A stretch of DNA of 64,000 bases. It comes from Charina bottae. Its lineage: Eukaryota > Chordata > Lepidosauria > Squamata > Charinaidae. Of the stretch, positions 32,903 through 44,478 are shown piece by piece. The stretch spans positions 49,470,298-49,534,297 of the forward strand of contig JALMGJ010000004.1 of assembly GCA_023362775.1 (NCBI GenBank). Reading direction: 5' to 3'. A program made the translations under genes and the position numbers. Below the pieces are notes generated by a model that searched no databases, had not been told where the DNA came from, and was given only the letters and a program-made list of their open reading frames with translations. The first letter of the stretch is position 1. The number at the start of each line of letters is the position of its first letter.

Positions 32903-33105
32903 TAGGTAGGTAGGTAGGTAGGTATTTATTTTATTATTTTATTTTATTTTATTTTATTATTTTATTTTATTTTATTTTATTTTATTTTATTTTATTATTT
33001 TATTTTATTTTATTTTATTTTATTTTATTTTATTTTATTTTATTTTATTTTATTTTTTATTTTATTTTATTTTATTTTATTTTATTTTATTATTTTATTA
33101 TTTAT
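32903..33105. repeat. (TAGG)n and (TTTTA)n microsatellite
   Basis: Five TAGG units, then about 180 bp of TTTTA pentamers ending at a minus-strand LINE tail. Confidence 0.95.
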
Positions 33106-33180
33106 ATAACCGCCCATCTCCCCCAATGGGGAACTCTGGGCGGTTTACAATAAAATGATTATAAATAAAATTCCCTACCC
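33105..33180 (-). mobile_element. L2/CR1-group LINE 3' tail
   Basis: The minus strand reads AAACCGCCCAGAGTTCCCCA, TTGGGGGAGATGGGCGGT, then the (AAATA)n expansion. Confidence 0.8.
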
Positions 33181-34042
33181 ATGAATAGGGAAAGTCCATG
33201 TCAAAGCAGTGAATGCTACTTCAGAAATGGCAAGTATCACTGCCTTTTGCTTGAAGGTGCAATCTGTACTCTCACTGGAGCTAATTTTTGGCTTGCTGGG
33301 CCTCTCAGATCCTGGGATCCCCTCATAGCAGCAAATTGCCATGATTGGTATAGAAGCTCGATTGCAAAACTACCAAGCTCATCAACTTTAGGAATTCTGA
33401 GGGCACAAGAGGCTTGTCATCATACAAGTAAGAAATGTGAAGTAGAGCTAGCAATTTATTCTGTTGCATTTCTGTGAAGAAACAGAAAGGATATGTGTTC
33501 AGACATGAACATAATGGGGCACAGAATAAAGTACTAATTTACTAGCAAACAATGATTGGGTGACAGCTACTGTATCTGTGCTCAGCTATTGTCCAGAAAG
33601 AGCAAGTACTAATTAGATGGCACTTCTCTACAAGTTCTGCAAACTAAATATGCAAATATGCCTGAGGTCATAGTATTCTCATGCACAAATAAATCTAAAA
33701 ATGGTCAAAACAATTTATATATATATATATATTTAAACTGGGAAGGTTGGGAGGCAGAAAATCTGGTCATCCTGTCTCTGCTCATCTCATAACCAGGACT
33801 TTTTCAGAAGCTAAAATGTAAAACTGAAATAGTGAAACGTAGTTCTTTTCTGGCAATTATGTACCTCTTCGCTGTAATTTATACCATTTTTGTCTCACTT
33901 TTCTTTTTAAAGCTAGTTTAGAATAAAATGCTGTCCCCCACAATGTCCATAAAATGATGACTTTACACAGTAAGGGAAAGAGCTGTAAAGCATGCTAGTA
34001 GCACTGCTTCCACTTACCATTATTTCCAAAAATAGTGAATAA

Positions 34043-34073
<31 letters not shown>

Positions 34074-34300
34074 AACAGGGCAGAGTGTTATGCTATCCTG
34101 AAATTGAAATACAAGTAAGCCTCCAAAATTGAAATTGATTTTTATTGAACCATTAAAGAATGGAGTAATTTTATTCCCCCTTTTTGTGCTGTCTTTACAT
34201 TCTTTTTTTAAAAAATATTATATTGGTGTAAAATATTATAAAATATTTATAATAGTAAAATAATAATAAAAATAAAGTAAAATAATAGTAAAATATTATA
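33181..34300. other. No gene; (CAA)n at 34043-34078
   Basis: Unassigned AT-rich sequence with (TA)n at about 33717 and a (CAA)n tract. Confidence 0.45.
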
Positions 34301-34301
34301 A

Positions 34302-34624
34302 GGGGCGCGATAGCTCAGTGGTTAAGACGCCAGGCTTGTCAATCGGAAGGTTGGCAGTTCAAGACCCGAGCGCCGCGTGACGGAGTGAGATCCCGCACTC
34401 GCCCCAGCTCTTGCCAACCTAGCAATTCGAAAGCATGCAAATGCAAGTAGATAAATAGATACCACTTCAGTGGGATGGTAACAGCGTTCCACGCGCGTCA
34501 TGCTGGCCACATGACCACAGAAGCATCTTCGGACAGCACTGGCTCTTTGGCTAAGAAATGGAGATGAGCACCGCCTCCTAGAGTCAGACACAACTGTGCA
34601 GGGGAAAACCTTTACCTTTACCTT
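34302..34624 (+). repeat. Sauria SINE, full length, plus strand
   Basis: A box in GATAGCTCAGTGGTTAAGAC, B-box region GGTTGGCAGTTCAAGAC, then AACCTAGCAATTCGAAAGC, GTAACAGCGTTCC, GGCCACATGACCAC, GGAGATGAGCACCGC and the BovB-related end CCTTTACCTTTACCTTA. Confidence 0.93.
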
Positions 34625-34795
34625 ATTATATTGGTGAAATATAACCAGAAGATATGATGAAGTACAACCAAAATATAATAGTGCTAACAAAATCAGAGAA
34701 GAATATGCAAAATAGCGATTAAATGATGGCATTTGATGAAACTAAAAATATATCCATAAAGTGTTAATACAGAAATAGAACTAGCTTTAACATAT

Positions 34796-34862
34796 CATTT
34801 ATTTATTATTTAAATTTATATCACCGCCCATCTCCCCCAACAGGGGACTCTGGGTGGTATAT
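34796..34862 (-). mobile_element. L2/CR1-group LINE 3' tail
   Basis: The minus strand reads ACCACCCAGAGTCCCC, GGGGGAGATGGGCGGT, GATATAAATTTAAATAAT. Confidence 0.75.
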
Positions 34863-34864
34863 TA

Positions 34865-36675
34865 TTAAATCTAACCATATATAGACCATCTGTATTCTCA
34901 GTTTTGATACAATATGTTATTTTAATACAATGATATTTATATAATAGATTCTTAATATGCTATTATTTAGGTGCCTTAGAGTCATAAATGAGCTGTGCAT
35001 TTTATTTACACATGCCACATATACTCTGTATCGCAAAGAAAAGGGACAGCTATTTGTTGGGGACTTGTTATCCAAGAGTTGTTAAAAACTCTGAATTAAA
35101 TGCCCTTATTACCTGTCTGTTTCGTCTTTTCTTACACAGAGGAAGCAAAGTTATTAATTTGACATCCTACATGTAATCACCTGCCAAATCGCAGACATAT
35201 TTCTGGAGCTGAATGTTGAAAGAAGGATATTTGTTTCAGTCATTTTCAGTGTATGAAAAAGTGAGATGAGTTTCATTTGCTTCATACTAATTTAGTACTG
35301 AAGAAAGATGACAAGTTAGCTTCACCAATATTATCCACCATTTTTGACTCTTTTCTCTAAGCATTGCTTGACCAGAGTAACCATTCCTTTAACTCAGTAG
35401 GGTTCCTCCTTCTTAACTTGATATTTGAACTTCCCAAACCCATTTGTGAAACTGTTATATGCTTTAAAGAATACTGTAGTGCTAATCAGACAAAATGGAA
35501 TATTGGGGGTAGGGTATGTTTGCAAAAACAGTAAATTAAATTAAACAAAAATACATACAAAATGGATATAATAAGGGAATGTGAATACAAAAATGTGCAG
35601 TTACAGTTGGAGAACTGAGAAATTGACCAGAGCCGAATATAACAATTTCATATACTTCTGTATTTCATATATTTCCACATGTTAGATCTGGAAGAATTGA
35701 TCTGCAGAAATTAGGGAGAGAAAACGTTGACCAAAAATATGATTATTTTTATAATGGATGAACAAGCAATTAGGGATTGCCAAACTAATAAAAGCTGATT
35801 GCTACTATTCTCTTCCCTACTGGTCAATTCAAACTCAAATGTTAATATTATCCATCTTGATAAAACTGTGTCAAATAATTTAAGGTTACATATCTAGGAA
35901 ATTCATTTCCATTTCCTTTTATTTCTGTGTAGAATGCTGATGGAAAAGGGAAGAGGTTTCGTTTTTCAAATAGACCATCCCAATTTCAAATTTTATATTG
36001 GTTAAGGTTCTAACAAGCAATATGATTTTTGAAAATCACAAACACAACAGTCACATTTCTCCGAGACTTATTGGTATACACAATAGATTATAGTAGAATC
36101 AATGCTCCATGCTAGATGAGTATATACTCTTCTCATTGACATAGACAAAATGCACCATAAACACAGGGATAGGATTGGGAGACTTTTCAGAACAATATGC
36201 ATAAAGAAGAAAGAACTGGCAAAAATCACTTATATTCTTCTTCTAATAGTAGAGACCCCACCTTAAGTGGAAGGATTGCTCCAATCTGTAAAAGAGGACA
36301 ACTGGATTCAGTTTCAAATGATTAATTTAGGACCTTACTTAAACATTCTTGCAGGCATCTGTTTTTCATGCACATATGCACTTTCAAAACAATAAGAAGG
36401 ATTTTCAGGGTTTGGAGGAGGAAAGGTAAATCAGCTCCCTGACATGCTGGTTTTCTATGGCAAGAATCCATAATTGGTGGAGCAGCATTCAATCACTTTA
36501 TCTACCACTGGCACGTTAGACAAGACAAATCAGGAAAAGCCAAATCATGTCTTTCTGTTCCACCTGTAAACCAGGGTATGACTTTACACAATATGGATTT
36601 GAATATATGCCTGCAACACTGATATAATGTTCACAAAACATAAACAAGATAATGTAATTTCATTATATATTTGCA
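34865..36675. other. No gene seen
   Basis: AT-rich, apparently unique sequence. Confidence 0.45.
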
Positions 36676-36677
36676 TT

Positions 36678-36990
36678 GCAATAGAATCATAGAGCGGAAA
36701 GAGTAATTTATACCATTAACTTCCTGCTCAGTGCAGTAATCTAAATTAAAGCACCCCTGACAGATGGCTGTCAAGCCTTGCTTGAACACATCCAGAGGTG
36801 AGCCTATCACTTCTTCTGGACAACCCAGTCATTTCCCATCCAAATCACTGCATTTACTCTCTTCCTCCTTCTATCAAAGAAAATATTGAAACTGAGCCAC
36901 AAGTAATTTCAATGGTCTTTCAAACCTATTTCTGAACCTTCAGTAGTTCTTAACTCTTTAGCCAGTTCCTAAGCTGTGGATCTTTTATGC
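36678..36990 (-). mobile_element. CR1 LINE 3' region
   Basis: AATCATAGAGCGGAAAGAG, AGCACCCCTGACAGATGGC and TGCTTGAACACATCCAGAGG match the classic CR1 3' region in antisense. Confidence 0.75.
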
Positions 36991-38020
36991 TTGGCTTCAG
37001 TTGACTGACAATGGCTTAAGTACATCTGGCATGGAAGAAAATCATTTGCCAATTTTGCTTTCTATTTATATACTCACAAACTGAGGGAGGTTAATTTTCT
37101 TCTTCAAAGCTCTCATTAATATTCCATGGGCCTCCTCCATAGATTTGACAAGACAAACATGGTCATCACCTTTAAAAGTTACATGAAATGGGCCTCTCCA
37201 AAGCTTTACAAAGGCCTGCCCTGAGTTCAGACAGCTGAAAACAATGAGTGACTCTACATTTTACACTGCAAAGCAGGAACCTCGGCTTGTCAAGGGACAG
37301 AAACCATGTCTGAAACTAGGCCAGACAGCTTTAGATTTGACTGGCTCTCTTTGTAAGTGGAATTAGACATTTATTAATTAGTTACTTTATTTATTTTTAT
37401 GTTTATGGAAGGCCAATATCCAGCCAAATCAAATCAAAATATATTTGTGCAGAGAGCTAGCAAAGAGCTTTCCTTAGGAACAGGAAAATTTGTCAGCACC
37501 TGTCATTATACAGACTGAAAGTGAACGAAGATTAATTATTGTCACTCACAGTTTCAGATACCTACTAAAGGTGGGCAATATGAGACATAACATTAAATAT
37601 TCCACCTATTAATTAGACAACAGAAAATAAAAAAGCCTGTGACCAGCTGAAGACTCAGAAACTAACAATGACAAATATTTATTGTCTTCAGTTCTTGCAT
37701 GACAGTGGCCTCACCCTCTGACCCTTATTCTGTCACTTATAGGCTAGGAAAGAACAGAAGGAGAAATAGCAGAAGAGATTGTACAAAACAAGTACTGAGA
37801 TAACTGAATTTCAGGATGTTATAGAATGCCTGTGCAAGATCCCCCCTAGTGTCTTCTACAGTGATCCAGCCATTGTTGTACCAATATAATAGTATTAAGA
37901 ACAGGCTTTATATTACCTTTAAAAATGGTTGGGAGATGCTAGAAGATGCTGTAAGTTACTGGTGGGGAATGGCCTTAGTCAAATCCTGAACTGAGTTGGC
38001 TTTTTTCACAGAGCTTTGTT
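36991..38020. other. No gene seen
   Basis: AT-rich unassigned sequence. Confidence 0.45.
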
Positions 38021-38021
38021 A

Positions 38022-38348
38022 GATGCCAGAAAGTTGCGGTCGCGCCCGCCCTTTGGAATATCTTACCGCCGGAGCTGAGGCTGATTTCCTCGCTCCCAGC
38101 CTTCCGGAAAGGCTTAAAGACCTGGTTTTGCCACCTTGCCTGGGAGGGAAACGCCAACAGTTCCTCTTGGGGATGGCTGGTCCCTTGAAGCCTCCCAGTA
38201 TCTTATTTTAACATTTTACCCTTGGAATTCATATTATGTATTGTTGTAATTTTATATTTCTTTTAATTCTATTTTATTGTGCACCGCCCAGGGTCCCCGC
38301 TGGGGGAGATGGGCGGTAATATAAATTTAATAAAATAAATAAATAAAA
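38022..38348 (+). mobile_element. L2/CR1-group LINE 3' end
   Basis: Coding remnant APALWNILPPELRL-like (ALWNILPPEL readable), then GLKTWFCHLAW, then the 3' UTR ending CACCGCCCAGGGTCCC, GGGGGAGATGGGCGGT and (AAAT)n. Confidence 0.8.
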
Positions 38349-38615
38349 GGTAAGGCAGTAGCTTTTCAAAAATCTCTAAATCATATCTGGATACCTCTGA
38401 ATCTTTACCAGTCATTTGAGATAAGGAAAAAACTAAATGTTGATGGAATTTGTTCTCTATGTGAAACTCATACCTAATTGGTTGGCTTTGACATAGTGTG
38501 ATTTGTATGAATCCACCCATTTATGGCTTAATATTATCTTTGGAATAGGAATTATTGAAGTTATAGATCATCCAAACTCCTTGCACTCAAACTCTTTGCT
38601 CAATGTTATAAATCA

Positions 38616-38971
38616 GTCTATGAAGGTTCTCAGTCATCCAGGTGGAATTGTCTGTAGCTTGAATCATGTCAACTGGATTTCTATTTTCTTAGTGGAAACG
38701 TTTCGCTCCTTATCCAAGGAGCTTCTTCAGTCTGAGCAAAGTTGGTAAGGGAATCCTAAATATGTTCCTAGGTAGCTGTGTGACCTTACACCTGGGGCTA
38801 GGTCATGGTTATATTGAGATGTAATTTTTAAGTCCTTTTATTATCTAATGGAGGGTCGTTAAAATCACCATGCTGCTGTTGAGCTTCTGAAATGGTCTTA
38901 ATCTTCCTAGGCACAGAAGACAAAACGGGGAGGAAGATGTGGGAGAGTTTGTGCCTGAGGCCCCCACCTCT
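38616..38971 (-). mobile_element. Penelope-like element 3' fragment
   Basis: Aligns closely with 43034-43395 of the palindromic PLE: TATGAAGGTTCTCAGTCATC tail, hammerhead-like core on the minus strand 38730-38696 (CTGAAGA, CTCCTT/AAGGAG stem, GAAACG), and the remnant of the ORF C-terminus. It breaks off at 38971, where an unrelated palindrome begins. Confidence 0.8.
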
Positions 38972-39187
38972 ATACATTTCTTTTCAGATACTCTGGGTAG
39001 GTTAATTTATAACAGTGTTTTTCAAACTTGGTAACTTTAAGATGTGTAGACTTCAACTCCCAGAATTCCGCAGCCAGCACACTGGCTGCGGAATCCTGGG
39101 AGTTTAAGTTCACACATCTTAAATTGCCAAGTTTAAAAAACACTGTTATAAATTAACCTACCCAGAGTATCTGAAAAGAAATGTATA
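38971..39187. mobile_element. 217-bp palindrome containing a MITE
   Basis: The core 39013-39145 has termini CAGTGTTTTTCAAACTTGG and its complement with internal CTTCAACTCCCAGAATTCCG, a hAT-type palindromic MITE common in squamates. The surrounding TTATAA and about 36 bp on each side are also inverted copies of each other, so the palindrome is larger than the MITE. Confidence 0.75.
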
Positions 39188-39189
39188 CT

Positions 39190-40082
39190 TTTATCCAACT
39201 CACTATATATAGGAACACCAGGAAAGTTAAGGTCTCTTCCTTTTGGTAGAGTGGTAGGACTCTAGGACAAACATACAAGTGTTAGAGTATGATTGTTAAA
39301 CTGGGAGGCAGCTGAAGTAAAATAAAAATCTCCAACAGTAAGAGTTTACTTTGGGCTCCAGTCCCACTGATACTGGTCCTCAGCGGTAACCATTGAAGTG
39401 GGGCTTTCAGTCTGAAAAATTCCCACAACAATGTGCCAGCAACACTGGACTTCTCAGTATTTTGGAAAATAAAAAACAAAAGAAAGAAGGTTAATCTTAT
39501 GTTGCAATTCCTTTTTTTTTCCTGAAATTCTGGGAGTTCTAACCTATAGAACTATTATGTGATGCTATATTTTCATACAAATTGCCTGAGAGTTGTTATC
39601 AATGAAATTGTCACAAGAAGACTGACTTCTTCAAAAGCCAATTTGCAACAAAATGATTGGTTCCATCACTATTCACACCAAAGAAAGCTTAATTATTTGA
39701 AAATACCAGTACAGTATTTGAGAAATAGCAGAGCACATCAAACTGTCTCTGACATTCTCTGCTTTTACATTTACTTTCTACTATTTAGTTATTGATGAGA
39801 AGGCTGGCATAAATAATACTGCCCAGCATCTACTTTGTTGTATGTAGAATTCTACCTACATTTATGATTTTGAAGTTGTCTTTATAAATAATATATAACA
39901 CTACCTAAGAAAAAGAGAATGTTGAAATAAAATACAGCTAGTGGTGCCTGATATGAATTTATTATCTGAAAAATGGTGTGCCAGCCACAATTGGTTCTCA
40001 GAAGGAACTTTATTATGGACAGAAAAGCAAAATATGAATTTGGCATTCTAAGTACAAGGCCAAAATAAGAGTGCTTAACAGT
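39190..40082. other. No gene seen
   Basis: Unassigned AT-rich sequence. Confidence 0.4.
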
Positions 40083-40084
40083 TC

Positions 40085-40190
40085 CTCAAGAGATGAGTGA
40101 AGTATCAAATGTGGTACCACAAGGTTCAGTCCTGGACCTTTATTCTTCAAAATTTTATTAATGACTTAGATGAGTTGTTGACTCTTATCT
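40085..40190 (+). pseudogene. CR1 RT fragment
   Basis: GTACCACAAGGTTCAGTCCT then an ATTAATGACTTAGATGAG stretch encode VPQGSVL and, after a frameshift, INDLDEL, the CR1 RT motif region. Confidence 0.6.
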
Positions 40191-40194
40191 ACCA

Positions 40195-40345
40195 CATAGA
40201 CCACATAGACAGACAGGATGATCTATCCCCAGCCTGGCCCTTCAGGCCTTCCAACAATGCACCTGCTTTAATTGAGTCCATCCACTTTGCTGCTGGTCAT
40301 CCCATTCTATTTCCTTCCACCTTTCCCAGCATTATGAACTTCTGA
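40195..40345 (-). repeat. SINE-like fragment
   Basis: On the minus strand, AGTTCATAATGCTGGGAAAG and ATGACCAGCAGCAAAGTGGA resemble a dispersed reptile repeat. Family not identified. Confidence 0.35.
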
Positions 40346-41537
40346 AGGGAAGTGGAAAATTCAGTCATTAGACTAAATATGCAGTGTCTACATAACAATA
40401 GATTGCTTTCAATCAAAGCTTTTCATATGCACTCAGAACTGCCTCCCATAACAATCTATTCCACTTGCATTAACCTGTTTTGTTGTTGCTGCTGTTGTTG
40501 TTTTTCTGGATGCTGCAACTTTTTTTTTATTTTCCATATTTTAGAAACTTCAGTGTTTCTAAAAGTGGAGGAAAAGCAGAATAACATTCCATTCTCATTG
40601 CAAGTATGGAAAATGCGGGATCAAGGCAGAGTAGGAAAAATTGTCCCCCTGGACTCCAAGCCTGGCTGGCAGCTTGACAAGTCAGAGTTTCTCAGAGCTC
40701 TGAGACCTGGCTGACTTTCTACCTTGTTTGCAGGGGTCTACAGAATTTGTAAGACCACTGAAGCTTCCCCCTGAAGAGGGGGGAACCAGAAGATTGCTCA
40801 CAGAGCCATTGGAATTGCCCACTCCTGTTTTTCTTTGTAGTTTCCACCGCGGAGAAGAACGGGGTTGAATGCAGTGGAATAGCCGAAGGAGGATCCTAGC
40901 TCTGCAGGGAACGTAAGTCTCTTTGGGAGACACAAGAGCGACAGCCAGCTTTTAGATCACTTTATATTAGTTTTCTTTTTTAGATTAGAACATTTTTATT
41001 ATCTAAAATTTATCGTTGGACTTTGCTTAAAATGTTGGCTAATTTTGTGTTTTCTTTGCTATAATTAATTTTGGTGGAAGTTTGATAGATTTTATTTTGG
41101 CAACATAAGGAACAAGTTTGTATTTTTTTTGCCTTTCTTTTATATCAGAGAAATTGGGACTTAAGAGACTTTGTTGGTATTTTTCACTCGACAAACTGAT
41201 TGACTTTTGAGAAATTGTTTGTTTGGGTTAAGCAGCTTGCAGCCTGAAGAATAAAGAAGAATAAAGTATAAAGTATAGAGAATGTGTGCCTCTTTTCCTT
41301 CTTATTTTTCTACTTTTTTTTAGAATGGACTTTGTCTCACTTGGAATTTATTTTTATTTTTCCTTTTACAAACTGTTTGAAATACTGCTCTGTGGAATTT
41401 TTCATCTTTTATTTTAAAAGTTTTCTTCACTTAAAGAAACAGATACGCTGATAAGAATAGAACAGATGTTCCCTGCTCCCTGGGAAAATTCTTGTTTTGA
41501 CTACAACAGCTAACTACGGCCTGAAAAGGGGGGGTAG

Positions 41538-41927
41538 GTGAAAATGGCATTTCTTACAGCACTTCAGGATTTTAAGAAAGAAATCAGCGAAGCTTTTTCG
41601 CAAATTAAGAAATCCATAGAACGTATATTTATAGTTTTGGTGGCTCAGGAACAGAAGATACAAGGGACAGATTTAGAAACAGAGGGAAGATCTCTCGAAC
41701 CAGTAGAGACACAGGGAAAGAGGATTTTGAATGTATTGGTACAGAAGAAGATTATGATATTTTACAGGAAGTGGTCTATTAAACGTTTGGGCATAAACAC
41801 ATTGTTGCAGCTGAGACAGGAAGATTTTAACATGCAAATTGATAGAAATGGTAAAATAAACATTTTGACATCCCACATGAGTTACAGAATAAAACAAGTT
41901 GCATATTGTGATCTTGGCATAACCTAA
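41538..41927 (+). CDS. ORF of the 40.6-kb L1-like element, unknown function
   Basis: A 130-codon frame starting MKMAFLTALQDFKKEISEAF, with a plausible helical N-terminus (FKKEISEAFSQIKKSIERIF) as in L1 ORF1p leaders, then unrecognised sequence. A G-run with a short leader precedes the ATG. No homology to RT or endonuclease. It may be a decayed ORF1. Confidence 0.35.
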   Translation: MKMAFLTALQDFKKEISEAFSQIKKSIERIFIVLVAQEQKIQGTDLETEGRSLEPVETQGKRILNVLVQKKIMIFYRKWSIKRLGINTLLQLRQEDFNMQIDRNGKINILTSHMSYRIKQVAYCDLGIT

Positions 41928-42052
41928 ACAGGAGATTTATTGATGTTGATCTGGGACACAAGGTTAATGAAAACGCGGATCTGGATTGTACACAGAGTGA
42001 GAGCAGATATGAGAAACTGTATGGATGCATAAAAATATGATACTCTAAGTGT

Positions 42053-42645
42053 AAGATACAAGATTATAAATATAAATATAAGTTGGTATTATAGATTACT
42101 CTTTCTGGAGATACACTTATGAGAAGACAATGAGATGATGAGATGGAATTAGAATGAAGGTTATTACAGGATGATATTATGTATGAATATGTTGTATGAT
42201 TATTATAAGAATTGGTATATTATGTATTAGGTTATATGTTATGTTAGGCTTTGTATTCAGTTTAGATGGACATTGTTCCAAGGAGTGGAAATTGAAGATG
42301 GATGGTGGAGATATAGGATTATAAATATAAATGGAGGTTGATGTTATGGCTTATTTTTCCTTTTTGGAGATATATATATATATAAGAAGATAATGGGATG
42401 ATGAGGTGGAATTAGAATTAGAATTAATGTTATTATAAGATGACATATTCTTACAATATTATGTATGAATATGTACGTATGAATATTATAAGAATTATAA
42501 GAATGAGAAGATAATGAGATGATGAGATGGAATTAGAATGACGGTTATTACAGGATGATATTATGTATGAATATGTTGTATGATTATTATAAGAATTGGT
42601 ATAATATGTATTAGGTTATATGTTATGTTAAGTTTTGTATTCTTG
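42053..42645 (+). repeat. Degenerate AT-rich tandem repeats (~200 bp)
   Basis: Blocks starting near 42053, 42306 and 42499 share GATGAGATGGAATTAGAAT, TATTATGTATGAATATG and GATTATTATAAGAATTGG in the same order. Confidence 0.65.
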
Positions 42646-43247
42646 TTATATTATGTATTATGTTATGTAATATGTTAGGTTATGTATTAATGGAATATAT
42701 AGTCATAATATGAACAGAATATGTTGTATTTTATTAGAAGTAGATAAGGCCTTTATTTGTTACACTAATTGGATTTTATTGAAGATATAAATATAGATGT
42801 AAAAATGGAAAGAGCAAATGGAAAACATTTAATTGATGCAGCAATGAACATTTGATTACTATTCCAAGGAGTAGAAACCAGAGATGGATTGTTGGAAGAT
42901 ATCAAGAAAGGTGAAACCTATATGAAGAACAGAAGATTGGATTATAGAAATCATAGGGTATATGACAAAGAAAAGTTCCTGTGTATTGTATGAAGGACTA
43001 ACTTTTAAAGTTAATTGTTGTACTTAAATATGTCTATGAAGGTTCTCAGTCATCCAGGTGGAACAGTCTGTGGCTTGAATCATGTCAACTGGATTTCTAT
43101 TTTCTTAGTGGAAACGTTTCACTCCTTATCCAAGGAGCTTCTTCAGTCTGAGTAAAGTTAGTAAGGGAATCCTTAAATATGTTTCTAGGCTGGCTGTGTG
43201 ACCTTGCACCTGGGGCTAGGTCATGGTTATTTTTGAGATGTTTGTTT

Positions 43248-43784
43248 CTAAGTCCCTTTATCATCTAAAGGAGGATCGTTAAGATTACCCTGCTGCTGTT
43301 GAGCTTGTGAAATGGTCTTAATCTTCCTAGGCACAGAAGACAAAGCAGGAAGGAAGATAGGGGAAAGGTTATGCCTGAGGCCCCCACCTCTATTCAAGGA
43401 AGGATTTTCCAAGTTGGCATGAATGGATTCCTTGACCCCTCTCTCAAACCACCTATCTTCTCTGTCTAAAATGTGAACATTAATGTCCTCAAATGAGTGT
43501 CCTTTTTCCTTTAGATGAAGATAAACTGCTGACTCTGGTCCTGTGGTGTTACTTCTCCTGTGTTGGGCCATCCTCCTGTACAAAGGTTGTTTGGTTTCTC
43601 CAATGTAGAGTTCAGAGCACTCCTCACTGCACTGGATTGCATACACTACATTGCTTTCCTTGTGTTTTGGAGTTTGATCTTTGGGGTGTACAAGCCTCTG
43701 TCTCAGTGTGTTGGTGGGTTTGAAATATACAGGTATGTGGTGTTTGCCAAATATCCGTTTGATCTTTTCAGACACGCCAGCCAT
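43248..43784 (-). CDS. Penelope-like GIY-YIG endonuclease domain, left arm
   Basis: A 178-codon frame. N-terminal EKIKRIFGKHHIPVYFKPTN is the post-RT linker of PLE proteins. The GIY-YIG nuclease core follows at about residues 46-75 (VVYAIQC then ELYIGETKQPLYRRMAQH). The sequence EKGHSFEDINVHILDREDRW then ERGVKESIHANLENPSLNRG is typical of the PLE endonuclease end. RT is absent, so the copy is 5'-truncated. The endonuclease frame is intact, which suggests recent insertion; expression without RT is doubtful. Confidence 0.85.
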   Translation of the reverse strand: MAGVSEKIKRIFGKHHIPVYFKPTNTLRQRLVHPKDQTPKHKESNVVYAIQCSEECSELYIGETKQPLYRRMAQHRRSNTTGPESAVYLHLKEKGHSFEDINVHILDREDRWFERGVKESIHANLENPSLNRGGGLRHNLSPIFLPALSSVPRKIKTISQAQQQQGNLNDPPLDDKGT

Positions 43785-43804
43785 GTAACCTGGTCATTCC
43801 TTAC

Positions 43805-44341
43805 ATGGCTGGCGTGTCTGAAAAGATCAAACGGATATTTGGCAAACACCACATACCTGTATATTTCAAACCCACCAACACACTGAGACAGAGGCTTGTA
43901 CACCCCAAAGATCAAACTCCAAAACACAAGGAAAGCAATGTAGTGTATGCAATCCAGTGCAGTGAGGAGTGCTCTGAACTCTACATTGGAGAAACCAAAC
44001 AACCTTTGTACAGGAGGATGGCCCAACACAGGAGAAGTAACACCACAGGACCAGAGTCAGCAGTTTATCTTCATCTAAAGGAAAAAGGACACTCATTTGA
44101 GGACATTAATGTTCACATTTTAGACAGAGAAGATAGGTGGTTTGAGAGAGGGGTCAAGGAATCCATTCATGCCAACTTGGAAAATCCTTCCTTGAATAGA
44201 GGTGGGGGCCTCAGGCATAACCTTTCCCCTATCTTCCTTCCTGCTTTGTCTTCTGTGCCTAGGAAGATTAAGACCATTTCACAAGCTCAACAGCAGCAGG
44301 GTAATCTTAACGATCCTCCTTTAGATGATAAAGGGACTTAG
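43805..44341 (+). CDS. Penelope-like GIY-YIG endonuclease domain, right arm
   Basis: Encodes exactly the same 178 residues as the left-arm frame, mirrored about position 43794.5. In frame upstream the spacer supplies PY before the Met (ATT CCT TAC ATG), so the true PLE frame continued farther 5' and the ATG is not the native start. Confidence 0.85.
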   Translation: MAGVSEKIKRIFGKHHIPVYFKPTNTLRQRLVHPKDQTPKHKESNVVYAIQCSEECSELYIGETKQPLYRRMAQHRRSNTTGPESAVYLHLKEKGHSFEDINVHILDREDRWFERGVKESIHANLENPSLNRGGGLRHNLSPIFLPALSSVPRKIKTISQAQQQQGNLNDPPLDDKGT

Positions 44342-44442
44342 AAACAAACATCTCAAAAATAACCATGACCTAGCCCCAGGTGCAAGGTCACACAGCCAGC
44401 CTAGAAACATATTTAAGGATTCCCTTACTAACTTTACTCAGA

Positions 44443-44478
44443 CTGAAGAAGCTCCTTGGATAAGGAGTGAAACGTTTC
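44443..44478 (+). ncRNA. Hammerhead-ribozyme-like core in PLE
   Basis: CTGAAGA, a CTCCTT-GGAT-AAGGAG hairpin (stem II), then GAAAC with a minimal AC/GT stem III, in the order of a type I hammerhead. The base at the cleavage position is T where C is usual (GTT versus GTC). Stem I pairing is weak by eye. The mirrored copy lies on the minus strand at 43146-43111. Confidence 0.5.

Noticed and set aside
34302..34380. tRNA-like A and B boxes
   Set aside because: These are SINE heads (also at 16557, 29690, 30748, 61854, 62356); no complete cloverleaf or tRNA gene.
43493..44096. Antisense frames of 76 and 108 codons in the PLE palindrome
   Set aside because: Shadows of the GIY-YIG frames; the mirrored symmetry makes them appear twice.
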